Origin: an uncultured Collinsella sp.
GTDB taxonomy: Bacteria; Actinomycetota; Coriobacteriia; Coriobacteriales; Coriobacteriaceae
Length of the DNA stretch: 64,000 nt
Direction: 5' to 3'
Assembly (NCBI GenBank): GCA_900541135.1
Contig: UQIG01000003.1
Location: 40,802-104,801, forward strand
Positions 43,473 through 51,937 of the stretch are shown piece by piece (position 1 is the first letter of the stretch; the number at the start of each line of letters is the position of its first letter). The notes beneath the pieces are model-generated. The model had not been told where the DNA came from, did not search any database, and worked only from the letters and a program-made list of their open reading frames with translations. The translations under genes were made by a program, and so were the position numbers.

Positions 43473-44558
43473 TTAAGAAATGAACGAAGTATATCTATCC
43501 GAATAGTTCTGATTGTCATCATATGCATCGGTTAACAATTTCTCGCAACCCTTAATAAAGCTATTCGAATCTAGACCGGTATAGTATTCGAACAATAAAT
43601 CGGGCCAATTAACATTTGTATTATCTAAATCAAGTGTAAAACCAATACCATAATCACTTGCCATTGTTTCCATTGCGGTATTCGGGCAAACAAGAATTGG
43701 CATATGAAGCTGGGCAGCTATATACATTTTGTTAGAAATAGCGTAATCGAGAAATGGATCCCCATTGCCGTACAGATTGTGGATTATGTTGACTCCTGTA
43801 TATAAAGAGTACATTTTTTCAGGTGCAAACCTCCCTAACAGTTGGACGTTTTCTACGTGATTATTTCTACAATAATCCTTTAGCTTTTCAGATCCAGCTC
43901 CTGCAAACATCAAACGGAAACGTGAATCATTTTTAAACATATTAATCAACTTAACATGTTGCTCAATATACTGGCCAACACTACCAATGAATGCAATCAC
44001 GATCGGTAAAGAAGGATTGCCATTTAAACTATTCACACATGAACTAGCATCAAGATCAGAGAATGACGGTCGCTGTAGATTGTGGACATAACTGTATTCA
44101 GAAGGGGCGAGAAAAGCGGCATAAAAACGTGATGAAAGCACCACGATTCCAGCAAAGGACACTATAGCGCGAGACATGAGGCCCAGAATCGGATTAAACT
44201 CTCCTCCGTAATCTCGAACATCCATTACATAGCGTTTGCGATACTTAATAAGCAGTGCAGGAAACGCAAAATAACCAGCAATAGTATTAAGTAAAACTAT
44301 GTGATCAAAATCACTATTTAATAGCTGTTTATTTACAAACAACATATAGGCAAAATAACTGTAAAGCCTGCGTAATAAACCAGTATCTGGGCAGGGCTTA
44401 GCATATTCAATGCCCTTAATCGACCCTAGCGTCTCTTCCACGCCATCCCTATTCCAGTAGACAAGGTATTTTTCCCCGGGAGTATTATCGACATAAAAGT
44501 TGAACAAATAAGGACATAGATACGCATTACCACTAAGAACAAAACAGGTTTTTTTCAT
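43473..44558 (-). CDS. Glycosyltransferase, GT4-like (GT-B fold)
   Basis: 361 aa. No GT2 motif. The C-terminal half has the GT-B pattern IAFIGSVGQYIEQHVKLI, FMFAGAGSEKL-like RLMFAGAGSEKLKDY, NVQLLGRFAPEKMYSLY and NAISNK-like DYAISNKMYIAAQLHMP with the terminal nucleotide-binding region. The N-terminal half shows YVMDVRDYGGEFNPIL. ATG follows GGAG at a long spacing. Sugar specificity unknown. The gene is notably A+T-rich (a sampled line has 21 of 60 G+C). Confidence 0.75.
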   Translation of the reverse strand: MKKTCFVLSGNAYLCPYLFNFYVDNTPGEKYLVYWNRDGVEETLGSIKGIEYAKPCPDTGLLRRLYSYFAYMLFVNKQLLNSDFDHIVLLNTIAGYFAFPALLIKYRKRYVMDVRDYGGEFNPILGLMSRAIVSFAGIVVLSSRFYAAFLAPSEYSYVHNLQRPSFSDLDASSCVNSLNGNPSLPIVIAFIGSVGQYIEQHVKLINMFKNDSRFRLMFAGAGSEKLKDYCRNNHVENVQLLGRFAPEKMYSLYTGVNIIHNLYGNGDPFLDYAISNKMYIAAQLHMPILVCPNTAMETMASDYGIGFTLDLDNTNVNWPDLLFEYYTGLDSNSFIKGCEKLLTDAYDDNQNYSDRYTSFIS

Positions 44559-44708
44559 CTCTTGAATTACTCCAATGCCCAGACTAATTAATCCACTTAG
44601 TAGATATCTTTGATGAATCGTCCATTCATCAAACCAGTACGAAACTTGACCCTCTTACAAAAGACATGCGACTTATTCTTCCGTTGAAGATATTGATGCA
44701 GAAATCTC

Positions 44709-46778
44709 TTAATACGTAACAACTTTTGTTCCATAAGGAATATTATCGTAAATCCATTTTGCGTTCTGAATCTCAAGGCGAACACATCCCGCAGAGGATG
44801 GAACACCCATCGTGGGATCCATCACGCGGTTGCTGTTAACGTAGTAGGGCGAGGAATGGAACAGGTAATCACCATAGAACTGCGTGTAGTAATAGCAAGT
44901 ATATCCATGCCCAAAGGAGTATCCCTTTCCGTAGACTTGGTACTCCCCTTTCACCGTAGGTGTGCTGGCTTTGCCCGTCGAGCATACATATCGACGGTTT
45001 AAGGTCCAATTATTCCATGACCCAGTATAAATGCTCGTAACACAACGTGACGTATCGACAAGTATCAACCAATTTGTATTGCTTGAATAACTTTGAGCTT
45101 TAGCATCCATATAGTCTGACACCCACGCACCGTTGGCCATGAAGTAATTCCAGGATCCGTCCACAACGCGCCAGCCAGTAGCCATGGCGCCACTAGCGTC
45201 AAGCCAATACCAGGTACCCCCCAGGTTAAGCCACCCTGTTTGCATATAACCAGACGAATTCAAGTAATACCAAGATCCGTTAACGGAAAGCCAGCCGGTT
45301 TTCATAACGTAGGTAGATGGGTCCAAATAGAACCAGGAGCTATCCTTGTACAGCCAGCCAGATCGTGCATAGCCAGCGGTCTCATCAAAGAAATACCATT
45401 TTCCATTTACGCTCTTCCACCCAACGCAGGGGGAGCCATCGGTTGGATCAGCATAGAACTTGCAGCCCCCAAGCGTCACAAACCCGTGAGCTTCGGCTAA
45501 TTCGCCATCGCCGCTTGATGTAAACAGTTTTCCATTACGCAATGCTCCACACAATGAGCAATCAGAACCAGCAAAAGCCTTAGACGGCTCTTCTGCATAC
45601 GAGCCCTGAGCATCTACCCATTCACGACAAGCAACAGCGCCTGAAGCTTTTGCATAATAGCTTTTCCCATTTACAGAGAAATGGCCAAGCAGCATTCTAC
45701 CGTCGGCGGCAGGATCGAGATAATAGCATTGACTACCGTCCTTCAGCCATCCCGTCTTTACAATGCCCAAGGCATGAGAAGGCTCAGCGTAATACCAGTC
45801 TCCATCGCTCATAAACCAGCCGAGTGACAGCGCTCCCGTTGAAGAAAAATGATACCGATTGGATCCGATGACATAAAAGCCGGTAACCATTCTATTGTCA
45901 TTTGCGACATCAAGCCAATACCAAGCGCCGTTCACCGAACGCCAGCCCGACGCAAGTGCGCCGGAACCGTCAGCGTAATACCAGTCCGTACCATCAAACG
46001 CCCAGCCTACAACCATTGCGCCGGAATCAGATAAATAGTAACGAGACGAACCGACGGAAACGATACCCCTAGACATGGCGCCATCATTGGCGGGATCAAG
46101 CCAATACCAACTATTGTCAGCTTGGAGCCAGCCTGTTAAAACTTCACCATGGCAACCCCAATACCATAAACCGTTATCAAGACACCATCCATTAATCAGC
46201 CCATAGGCTCCAAGAAGATAAGGATGCCCATCAATAACACGTCGACCAGTAGCCATAGAACAGCTGTTAAGGGAGTCAAACCAGTACCATTGACCTCCTA
46301 TAAACTGCCAGCCACTTGCCAAAGCGCCTGATGGACTCGCGTAATACCACTTATTGTCAGTAAAAATCCAGCCGCAGCTCATTGCGCCGTCACGAGCGGG
46401 GTCCAAATAGTACAACGAGTCGTCAATATTCTGCATTCCGGTCAAACGACAGCCGTCAAGATAGTAATACCAGGACAAACCGTTCCATTGCCATCCAGAT
46501 AGCTTTTCTGTCCTCGACGGTTCTTGGCTTTCGACAACCTGTTGGTTCGAATCTTCCGATGTTTTGCCGGCACAATCACTGGAATCTTGAGAGCAACCGC
46601 CATCGACAAATGCTCCCGACCCTCCTGTCGAGTCGCGGTCAACGACACCGTTATCCGCCCCCTCTTCCACGGCATAAGCAGTGCAAGAAAATGCGGGAAC
46701 TGAAACTGAGAGCAAGGCGGAAAATAGCATCAAGCCAATTACTCGCCAACAAATTCGATGTTCAATCTGGACATTCAT
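44709..46778 (-). CDS. Secreted CW-repeat protein with L,D-transpeptidase (YkuD) domain
   Basis: 689 aa. Signal peptide at residues 1-37 (VIGLMLFSALLSVSVPAF). A Ser/Asp/Glu-rich linker is followed by about twenty CW repeats (for example GSWYYLNSSGYMQTGW and GTWYWLDASGAMATGW). The C-terminal 120 residues are a YkuD catalytic domain: WLILVDTSRCVTSIYTGS, YLFHSSPYY with the conserved His, and PSSAGCVRLEIQNAKW with the nucleophile Cys in the SxGCxR motif. It should form 3-3 peptidoglycan cross-links or attach proteins at the wall. ATG follows GGGGG. Confidence 0.9.
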   Translation of the reverse strand: MNVQIEHRICWRVIGLMLFSALLSVSVPAFSCTAYAVEEGADNGVVDRDSTGGSGAFVDGGCSQDSSDCAGKTSEDSNQQVVESQEPSRTEKLSGWQWNGLSWYYYLDGCRLTGMQNIDDSLYYLDPARDGAMSCGWIFTDNKWYYASPSGALASGWQFIGGQWYWFDSLNSCSMATGRRVIDGHPYLLGAYGLINGWCLDNGLWYWGCHGEVLTGWLQADNSWYWLDPANDGAMSRGIVSVGSSRYYLSDSGAMVVGWAFDGTDWYYADGSGALASGWRSVNGAWYWLDVANDNRMVTGFYVIGSNRYHFSSTGALSLGWFMSDGDWYYAEPSHALGIVKTGWLKDGSQCYYLDPAADGRMLLGHFSVNGKSYYAKASGAVACREWVDAQGSYAEEPSKAFAGSDCSLCGALRNGKLFTSSGDGELAEAHGFVTLGGCKFYADPTDGSPCVGWKSVNGKWYFFDETAGYARSGWLYKDSSWFYLDPSTYVMKTGWLSVNGSWYYLNSSGYMQTGWLNLGGTWYWLDASGAMATGWRVVDGSWNYFMANGAWVSDYMDAKAQSYSSNTNWLILVDTSRCVTSIYTGSWNNWTLNRRYVCSTGKASTPTVKGEYQVYGKGYSFGHGYTCYYYTQFYGDYLFHSSPYYVNSNRVMDPTMGVPSSAGCVRLEIQNAKWIYDNIPYGTKVVTY

Positions 46779-46821
46779 TTCAGGCCCCCAAACCGATATC
46801 GACCGTCTTACAGCAAATCAA

Positions 46822-48993
46822 TTAAATAAATGGACGGGCTGCGCCGATCACATTTCCCCTTGCGCTAATGGGATGAATTCCGACGCCCTGATGAGGCCAG
46901 GAGTCAATCATCATACCGCCGCCAAGTGCAATTGCGATATGCCCACGGTAATAAATCACATCGCCGCGCTGAACCGAGTTCGTGCTCACGGGCATAAAGA
47001 TATTGCTTCGATACCAATTCATGGAATTGTAGGTTTGGCTTGGATCCCAGCGATGGTTATAAGGGTTGTAAACACCCATATCCATGCCAGTAGCATAAAG
47101 GCACTGCAAGACAAAACCAGAGCAATCAACAGCTCCACCGGGAGCGGTAGACCATGGCTCAATATATTGCGTACCGATATACTCATAGGCGCGCTGGATA
47201 AAGGCGTTCACGCAATCTTCCCGCGTTGCTTCGGCGGAGATGCGAGAGGGGCTGACATAGGTAAAGTATCCGGTGCAATAGCTTGGCAGCTGAACAGTCC
47301 AAGAGCTGACCTGAGGATACTGCGGAGGATTTTGCCAGCCAACTTTGTCGCACTGGCCATCGCTCCAGAAAACTCGACGAACGCCATCGATGGTTCTTGC
47401 GCCCGTCGCCATAGCGCCGCTGCCGTCTAGCCAATACCACTTACCCGAATCTTTAAGCCAGCCAACATGCATGCTTCCATTGGACTCAAGGTAATACCAT
47501 GTTCCATTCAGGCATTTCCAACCAGTTGCCATTTTTCCGTCAGCGTTTAGGTAATACCATGAACCGCCAGTAAAAACCCATCCGGTCTTCATCACGCCAG
47601 AATTGGCATCAAGCCAATACCAGTCGCCGTCAATCTGCAGCCATCCAAGATGAATGGCACCCGTTCCGGGCTCAGCGTAAAACCTTAGATTTGCGACATT
47701 AACCCAGCCGGACGCAGCCTGCCAACCATCAGCTCCAGCGGTTTTTAGGATAGTGCCGTTTTCGCGAATCACATCCTTGCAAAGATATCCATAATCATCA
47801 GCGTATCTTTGAACACCGTCATTAACGGTAACCCAGCTTGAAACCACAAGCCTACCGCTCTGGTTTGCAAAACAATCGTTGTCGCCCACCTCAAATAAGC
47901 CCGTTTTCATGAGATGGCTAACAGGGTCCAGGTAATACCAGCTCGTGCCTTCTTTATACCAGCCTGAAATAAGTGCGCCAGATTGGGAGGCGAAATACCA
48001 GCCGGCCTCGGACTGAGCCCAGCCAACAGCCATAGCCCCATTAAACTTTAAATAATAAGTTGCATTGCCAAGGTCTAAATAGCCAACGGACATCTTACCG
48101 TCGGAGGCTGGGTCGAGATAATACCAAGCGCCGTTAACGTATTTCCAGCCAGTAGCCGCAATACCGTTGGAGCAGTAATACCAATCTGATCCATCCTTGT
48201 ACCATCCATTTGCAAGGCCATAGTCACCAAAAATGTAGGTACATCCATCAATCTTTTGACGACCCTTGAACATGATGAACGTTTGTGAGTCAAAATAATA
48301 GCGAGCCCCACCTATCGTTTGCCATGACGAAGCAAGGGCACCCGATGAATAAGCCCAGTACCAATTCCCGTCAACGAGAATCCAACCGGTTTTCATAGCG
48401 CCAGTGGCATCTAAATAGTATTTCCCGCTCCCGAGGTCGACAAAACCAACCTGCATTATATGGGTGGCAGGATCCAGGTAATACCATGTGCCGTCTTGAT
48501 AAAACCAACCAGCAGCTAAATCGCCTCCAGCATTGGCATAAAACCAATTTCCATCTGAGTTACGTAGCCAGCAGTTCTGATATAGCGCGCCAAAAGGCGT
48601 TGCGGCATTGCCGTCATTCGCATAAAACGAAGCAGTCGATCCGCCAGCATCGGTCACATTGAAATAACCTGTCTGCATTGCACCATCATTGGCTGGATCA
48701 AGCCAATACCAATAGCCCCCGCTTTGCAGCCAGCCAGTTTGGTGTTTACCGTTTTTTCCGTAATACCAAACTCCAGACGACTCGTCTCGTTGCCAGCCAT
48801 CTTTAATGACGGAAGAAATATCAGGTTGCAAATCATCGGAAACCACAGAAGAAAAATCCGCTTTTGACTCAATGCTCTGAGCCTCAACGGAATCCTGTGC
48901 AAACGCGACGTTCGCACTCAGGGGCAAGCAGCAAGCAGTGATTAATGACGCAGCAGCACAAACAAGCGTGGCCTTCTTTTCGAATCGATACAT
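46822..48993 (-). CDS. Secreted CW-repeat protein with NlpC/P60 endopeptidase domain
   Basis: 723 aa. Signal peptide at residues 1-32 (ATLVCAAASLITACCLPLSA). About twenty CW repeats fill residues 60-560 (GYWYWLDPANDGAMQTGY type). The C-terminal NlpC/P60 domain has the catalytic set: Cys in GGAVDCSGFVLQCLY, His in RGHIAIALGGGMM, and a third polar residue in SWPHQG. It should cleave peptidoglycan stem peptides. ATG follows GGGAGGG. It is divergent from the licC-A gene with which it shares the intergenic region carrying an inverted repeat. Confidence 0.92.
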   Translation of the reverse strand: MYRFEKKATLVCAAASLITACCLPLSANVAFAQDSVEAQSIESKADFSSVVSDDLQPDISSVIKDGWQRDESSGVWYYGKNGKHQTGWLQSGGYWYWLDPANDGAMQTGYFNVTDAGGSTASFYANDGNAATPFGALYQNCWLRNSDGNWFYANAGGDLAAGWFYQDGTWYYLDPATHIMQVGFVDLGSGKYYLDATGAMKTGWILVDGNWYWAYSSGALASSWQTIGGARYYFDSQTFIMFKGRQKIDGCTYIFGDYGLANGWYKDGSDWYYCSNGIAATGWKYVNGAWYYLDPASDGKMSVGYLDLGNATYYLKFNGAMAVGWAQSEAGWYFASQSGALISGWYKEGTSWYYLDPVSHLMKTGLFEVGDNDCFANQSGRLVVSSWVTVNDGVQRYADDYGYLCKDVIRENGTILKTAGADGWQAASGWVNVANLRFYAEPGTGAIHLGWLQIDGDWYWLDANSGVMKTGWVFTGGSWYYLNADGKMATGWKCLNGTWYYLESNGSMHVGWLKDSGKWYWLDGSGAMATGARTIDGVRRVFWSDGQCDKVGWQNPPQYPQVSSWTVQLPSYCTGYFTYVSPSRISAEATREDCVNAFIQRAYEYIGTQYIEPWSTAPGGAVDCSGFVLQCLYATGMDMGVYNPYNHRWDPSQTYNSMNWYRSNIFMPVSTNSVQRGDVIYYRGHIAIALGGGMMIDSWPHQGVGIHPISARGNVIGAARPFI

Positions 48994-49089
48994 AAGCGAC
49001 CCTCCCAGATATCCTATTTAGTTTTTTTAATCCACCTTTCGAGATTGATTTTCGCTACTTTCTGTTCAGTCTATGTAGCTAAATTCAAT

Positions 49090-49112
49090 TGATTGAACAT
49101 ATCGTTCAATCA
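49090..49112. promoter_or_regulatory. Inverted repeat (operator candidate) upstream of the lic operon
   Basis: TGATTGAAC, five-base spacer ATATC, GTTCAATCA: a perfect 9-bp inverted repeat. It lies 46 bases before the licC-A GTG and in the divergent gap shared with the NlpC/P60 CW protein. A TTGATT at 49089-49094 could be a -35 that overlaps it. The N-terminal HTH of LicC-A or a separate regulator may bind here (inference). Confidence 0.55.
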
Positions 49113-49158
49113 TTCTATTCTCTTCCTAAGCAATGAACATCTTAATTGGAGGCCTGCA

Positions 49159-50931
49159 GTGGAACTGACCAAGCGTAACTTTACTGTTCTGTACGAATAC
49201 CTAAAGAACCCATATGCCAGCCAGCGAGAAGTTGCCGAGCGCACCGGCCTCTCACTTGGATCGGTAAACGCAGCAAATAAAGAGCTTACGAATCAGGGCC
49301 TTCTCGAATCGGACAGCCTAACCGACAGCGGTTACGAAGCACTTCACCCCTATAAGGTTGAAAACGCAGTGATATTGGCTGCGGGGCTTTCGAGCCGCTT
49401 TGCTCCCATTTCGTATGAAAAGCCCAAAGGCCTTTTAAAAGTACGTGGGGAGATTCTCATTGAGCGTCAAATTAGGCAGCTGCAAGACGCGGGTATCAGC
49501 AATATCACCGTCGTTGTCGGCTATAAAAAAGAGTATTTCTTCTATCTTGAAAGCAAGTTCGGCGTTTCGATTGTCGTCAACAACGAATACGCATCTAAAA
49601 ATAACCACGCATCGCTTATGTGCGTAAAAGAGCGACTTGGAAACACCTACATTTGCTCAAGCGATGATTACCTTCTAAACAATCCGTTTGAGGCATATGT
49701 TTGGAAAGCATTTTATTCTGCTCAATATGCTGAAGGCGCCACCAAAGAATGGTGCATTCAAACGGGAGCAATGGATAGAATCACCAACGTTACGATTGGC
49801 GGCTCCGATGCATGGTACATGCTCGGACATGTCTACTTTGATAAAGCCTTCTCGCTTGCGTTTAAGCAGATTCTTGAAACGGAATATAACAAGCCGGAAA
49901 CAACGGACAAGCTTTGGGAAGATTTATATATCGAGCACATCAAGGAGCTCGATATGGTGATCAAAAAGTATCCTGAGGGCGAGATTAACGAATTCGATTC
50001 TCTTGATGAGCTGCGCGTCTTTGATCCACATTTTATCGAAAACGTTGACTCCGACATTTTCGATAACATCGAGCAAGTGCTCGGCTGTTCCAAATCAGAG
50101 ATTCACGACGTTTATCCCCTTAAACAAGGTCTTACGAACCTATCGTGCCACTTTAGAACCAATGATGGAGAGTACGTTTACCGCCATCCGGGAGTCGGAA
50201 CCGAACTGCTTATTAACAGAAATGGAGAAGTAGCCGCACTTAAAAAGGCCAAGGAACTCGGCCTTGACGATACGTTTATTCATGAGGACCCAAAGCGCGG
50301 TTGGAAAATTTCGAAGTTTGTACCCAATGCAAAGCAGCCTGATCCGCATGATGCTGCCCAAATGAATCGAATGATGCAGATGTGTCGTTCGCTTCACGAG
50401 AGCGGTGCAAATGTCGAAACCGAGTTTGACTTCTACCTCGAAGCGAAGCGCTACGAATCACTTCTTCTGGAAAAAGGCCCTATCGACATTCCAGGCTACA
50501 GGGAAATGGCCGCCGAAATCGATGAATTGGAGCACTTTGTTCAGGCCGACAATGCGCCAAAATGCCTTTGTCACAATGACTTCTTTTACCTCAATTTCCT
50601 TATCGATGAAAACGACAAGTACTATCTCATTGACTGGGAATATGCTGGCATGAGCGATTACGCGAACGATTTTGGAACGTGCAGTGTCTGCTGCGAGCTT
50701 TCCGAAGATGAAGTCGACCGCGCGCTTGATGCATATTTTGGGCGCAAGGCAACAAACAACGAAGTTGCGCATAACTATGCGCACATTGCCCTTGCAGGAT
50801 GGTGCTGGTACCTCTGGTCTCTTCTGAAAGAAGCCGAAGACGACTTCGTGGGCGAATGGCTCTATATCTACTTCAATTACGGTGCCAAATACCTTAAAAA
50901 GGCACTGGAGATCTATCGGAAAGGTGAGTAA
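49159..50931 (+). CDS. Fused HTH / CTP:phosphocholine cytidylyltransferase / choline kinase (LicC-LicA type)
   Basis: 590 aa with three modules. Residues 1-65: winged helix-turn-helix (ASQREVAERTGLSLGSVNAA). Residues 67-300: nucleotidyltransferase with AVILAAGLSSRF at 70-81, EKPKGLLKVRGE and the Asp pair region ICSSDDYLL, as in LicC. Residues about 320-590: aminoglycoside/choline kinase fold with CHNDFFYLNFL (HND at 472-474) and LIDWEYAG (491-497), as in LicA. Together they would phosphorylate choline and make CDP-choline. GTG at 49159 follows GGAGG; the longer open frame upstream overlaps the operator and is not used. LicB follows two bases after the stop. Confidence 0.9.
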   Translation: MELTKRNFTVLYEYLKNPYASQREVAERTGLSLGSVNAANKELTNQGLLESDSLTDSGYEALHPYKVENAVILAAGLSSRFAPISYEKPKGLLKVRGEILIERQIRQLQDAGISNITVVVGYKKEYFFYLESKFGVSIVVNNEYASKNNHASLMCVKERLGNTYICSSDDYLLNNPFEAYVWKAFYSAQYAEGATKEWCIQTGAMDRITNVTIGGSDAWYMLGHVYFDKAFSLAFKQILETEYNKPETTDKLWEDLYIEHIKELDMVIKKYPEGEINEFDSLDELRVFDPHFIENVDSDIFDNIEQVLGCSKSEIHDVYPLKQGLTNLSCHFRTNDGEYVYRHPGVGTELLINRNGEVAALKKAKELGLDDTFIHEDPKRGWKISKFVPNAKQPDPHDAAQMNRMMQMCRSLHESGANVETEFDFYLEAKRYESLLLEKGPIDIPGYREMAAEIDELEHFVQADNAPKCLCHNDFFYLNFLIDENDKYYLIDWEYAGMSDYANDFGTCSVCCELSEDEVDRALDAYFGRKATNNEVAHNYAHIALAGWCWYLWSLLKEAEDDFVGEWLYIYFNYGAKYLKKALEIYRKGE

Positions 50932-50933
50932 CG

Positions 50934-51875
50934 ATGCAATTCGGCTTTTTTAGCGGTCTTCTTTGGGGCCTTGATACAGTAATACTTGGAATCGGTTTGG
51001 CGCTCGCGCCCTATATTGGATCGGCGGAAGCGCTTGCATGTGCCTCTATTGCGGGATCTTTTCTCCATGATGCCTTCTGTGCAATCTGGCTCTTTGGGTA
51101 TATGGGAGTTCGAGGCAGATTAAAAGACACGCTCGCCGCACTTAAAACTCGTTCGGGCAAGGTCGTCATAGCCGGCGCACTGCTTGGTGGACCTATCGGA
51201 ATGACCGGATACGTATTGGCTATTAATAATATCGGAGCAGCCTACACGGCAATTATCTCCGCCTTCTATCCCGCGGTCGGAGCATTCCTTTCTTTCGTGC
51301 TGCTGAAGGAGAAAATGGGCAAAGGACAGATTCTTTCCCTTCTCGTTGCTCTTTGCGGCGTAATGACGATGGGCTATCTATCGGCCGGATCGAGCGAGAT
51401 TGCAAATGCCCCCCTCGGCTTACTCGGCGCGGTGCTTGCCGTTATTGGATGGGGATCCGAAGCGGTGCTGTGCGCATGGGGAATGAAAGATGATGCCGTT
51501 GATGACGAAACGGCTTTGCAAATCCGTGAAACTACGAGTGCGCTTGTTTATGGAGTGCTTGTACTCCCCCTCTTCGGAGCATGGCATTTCACGCTGGGTG
51601 CTATCCCGAGCATGCCCACATTGATTATTGCACTCGCCGGACTCGCAGGAACTGCATCCTATCTGTTCTATTACAAGGGCATTGCGGCAATCGGAGCAGC
51701 GCGTGCGATGGCTCTGAATATATCCTATTCGGCATGGTCGGTGGTCTTTGGCCTGATTTTGCTTGGAACAATTCCCGACATGCCATCTGTAATCTGCTGC
51801 ATTGTAATTGTATGCGGGACAGTTTTGGCAGCCAGTAACTGGGACGAACTATTTGGACGAAATAAGACAGCGTAG
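50934..51875 (+). CDS. licB: LicB-type choline permease (DMT/EamA superfamily)
   Basis: 313 aa, about ten membrane helices in two EamA halves (FFSGLLWGLDTVILGIGLAL at the start, GLLGAVLAVIGWGSEAVLCAW in the middle, SVVFGLILLGTIPDMP near the end). The position directly behind a LicC/LicA protein and the DMT fold identify LicB, the choline uptake permease of phosphocholine-decorating bacteria. ATG follows AAAGGTGAG, two bases after the stop of the kinase gene. Confidence 0.88.
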   Translation: MQFGFFSGLLWGLDTVILGIGLALAPYIGSAEALACASIAGSFLHDAFCAIWLFGYMGVRGRLKDTLAALKTRSGKVVIAGALLGGPIGMTGYVLAINNIGAAYTAIISAFYPAVGAFLSFVLLKEKMGKGQILSLLVALCGVMTMGYLSAGSSEIANAPLGLLGAVLAVIGWGSEAVLCAWGMKDDAVDDETALQIRETTSALVYGVLVLPLFGAWHFTLGAIPSMPTLIIALAGLAGTASYLFYYKGIAAIGAARAMALNISYSAWSVVFGLILLGTIPDMPSVICCIVIVCGTVLAASNWDELFGRNKTA

Positions 51876-51894
51876 CTTGATTAACAATGCAGTA

Positions 51895-51928
51895 AAAAGG
51901 GAGAGCTCGTCGAGCTCTCCCTTTTTTA
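51895..51928. terminator. Bidirectional terminator between licB and the GH25 gene
   Basis: AAAAGGGAGAGCTC, loop GTC, GAGCTCTCCCTTTT: a 14-bp perfect stem with T-runs both ways between convergent genes. Confidence 0.9.
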
Positions 51929-51937
51929 ACATTATGG

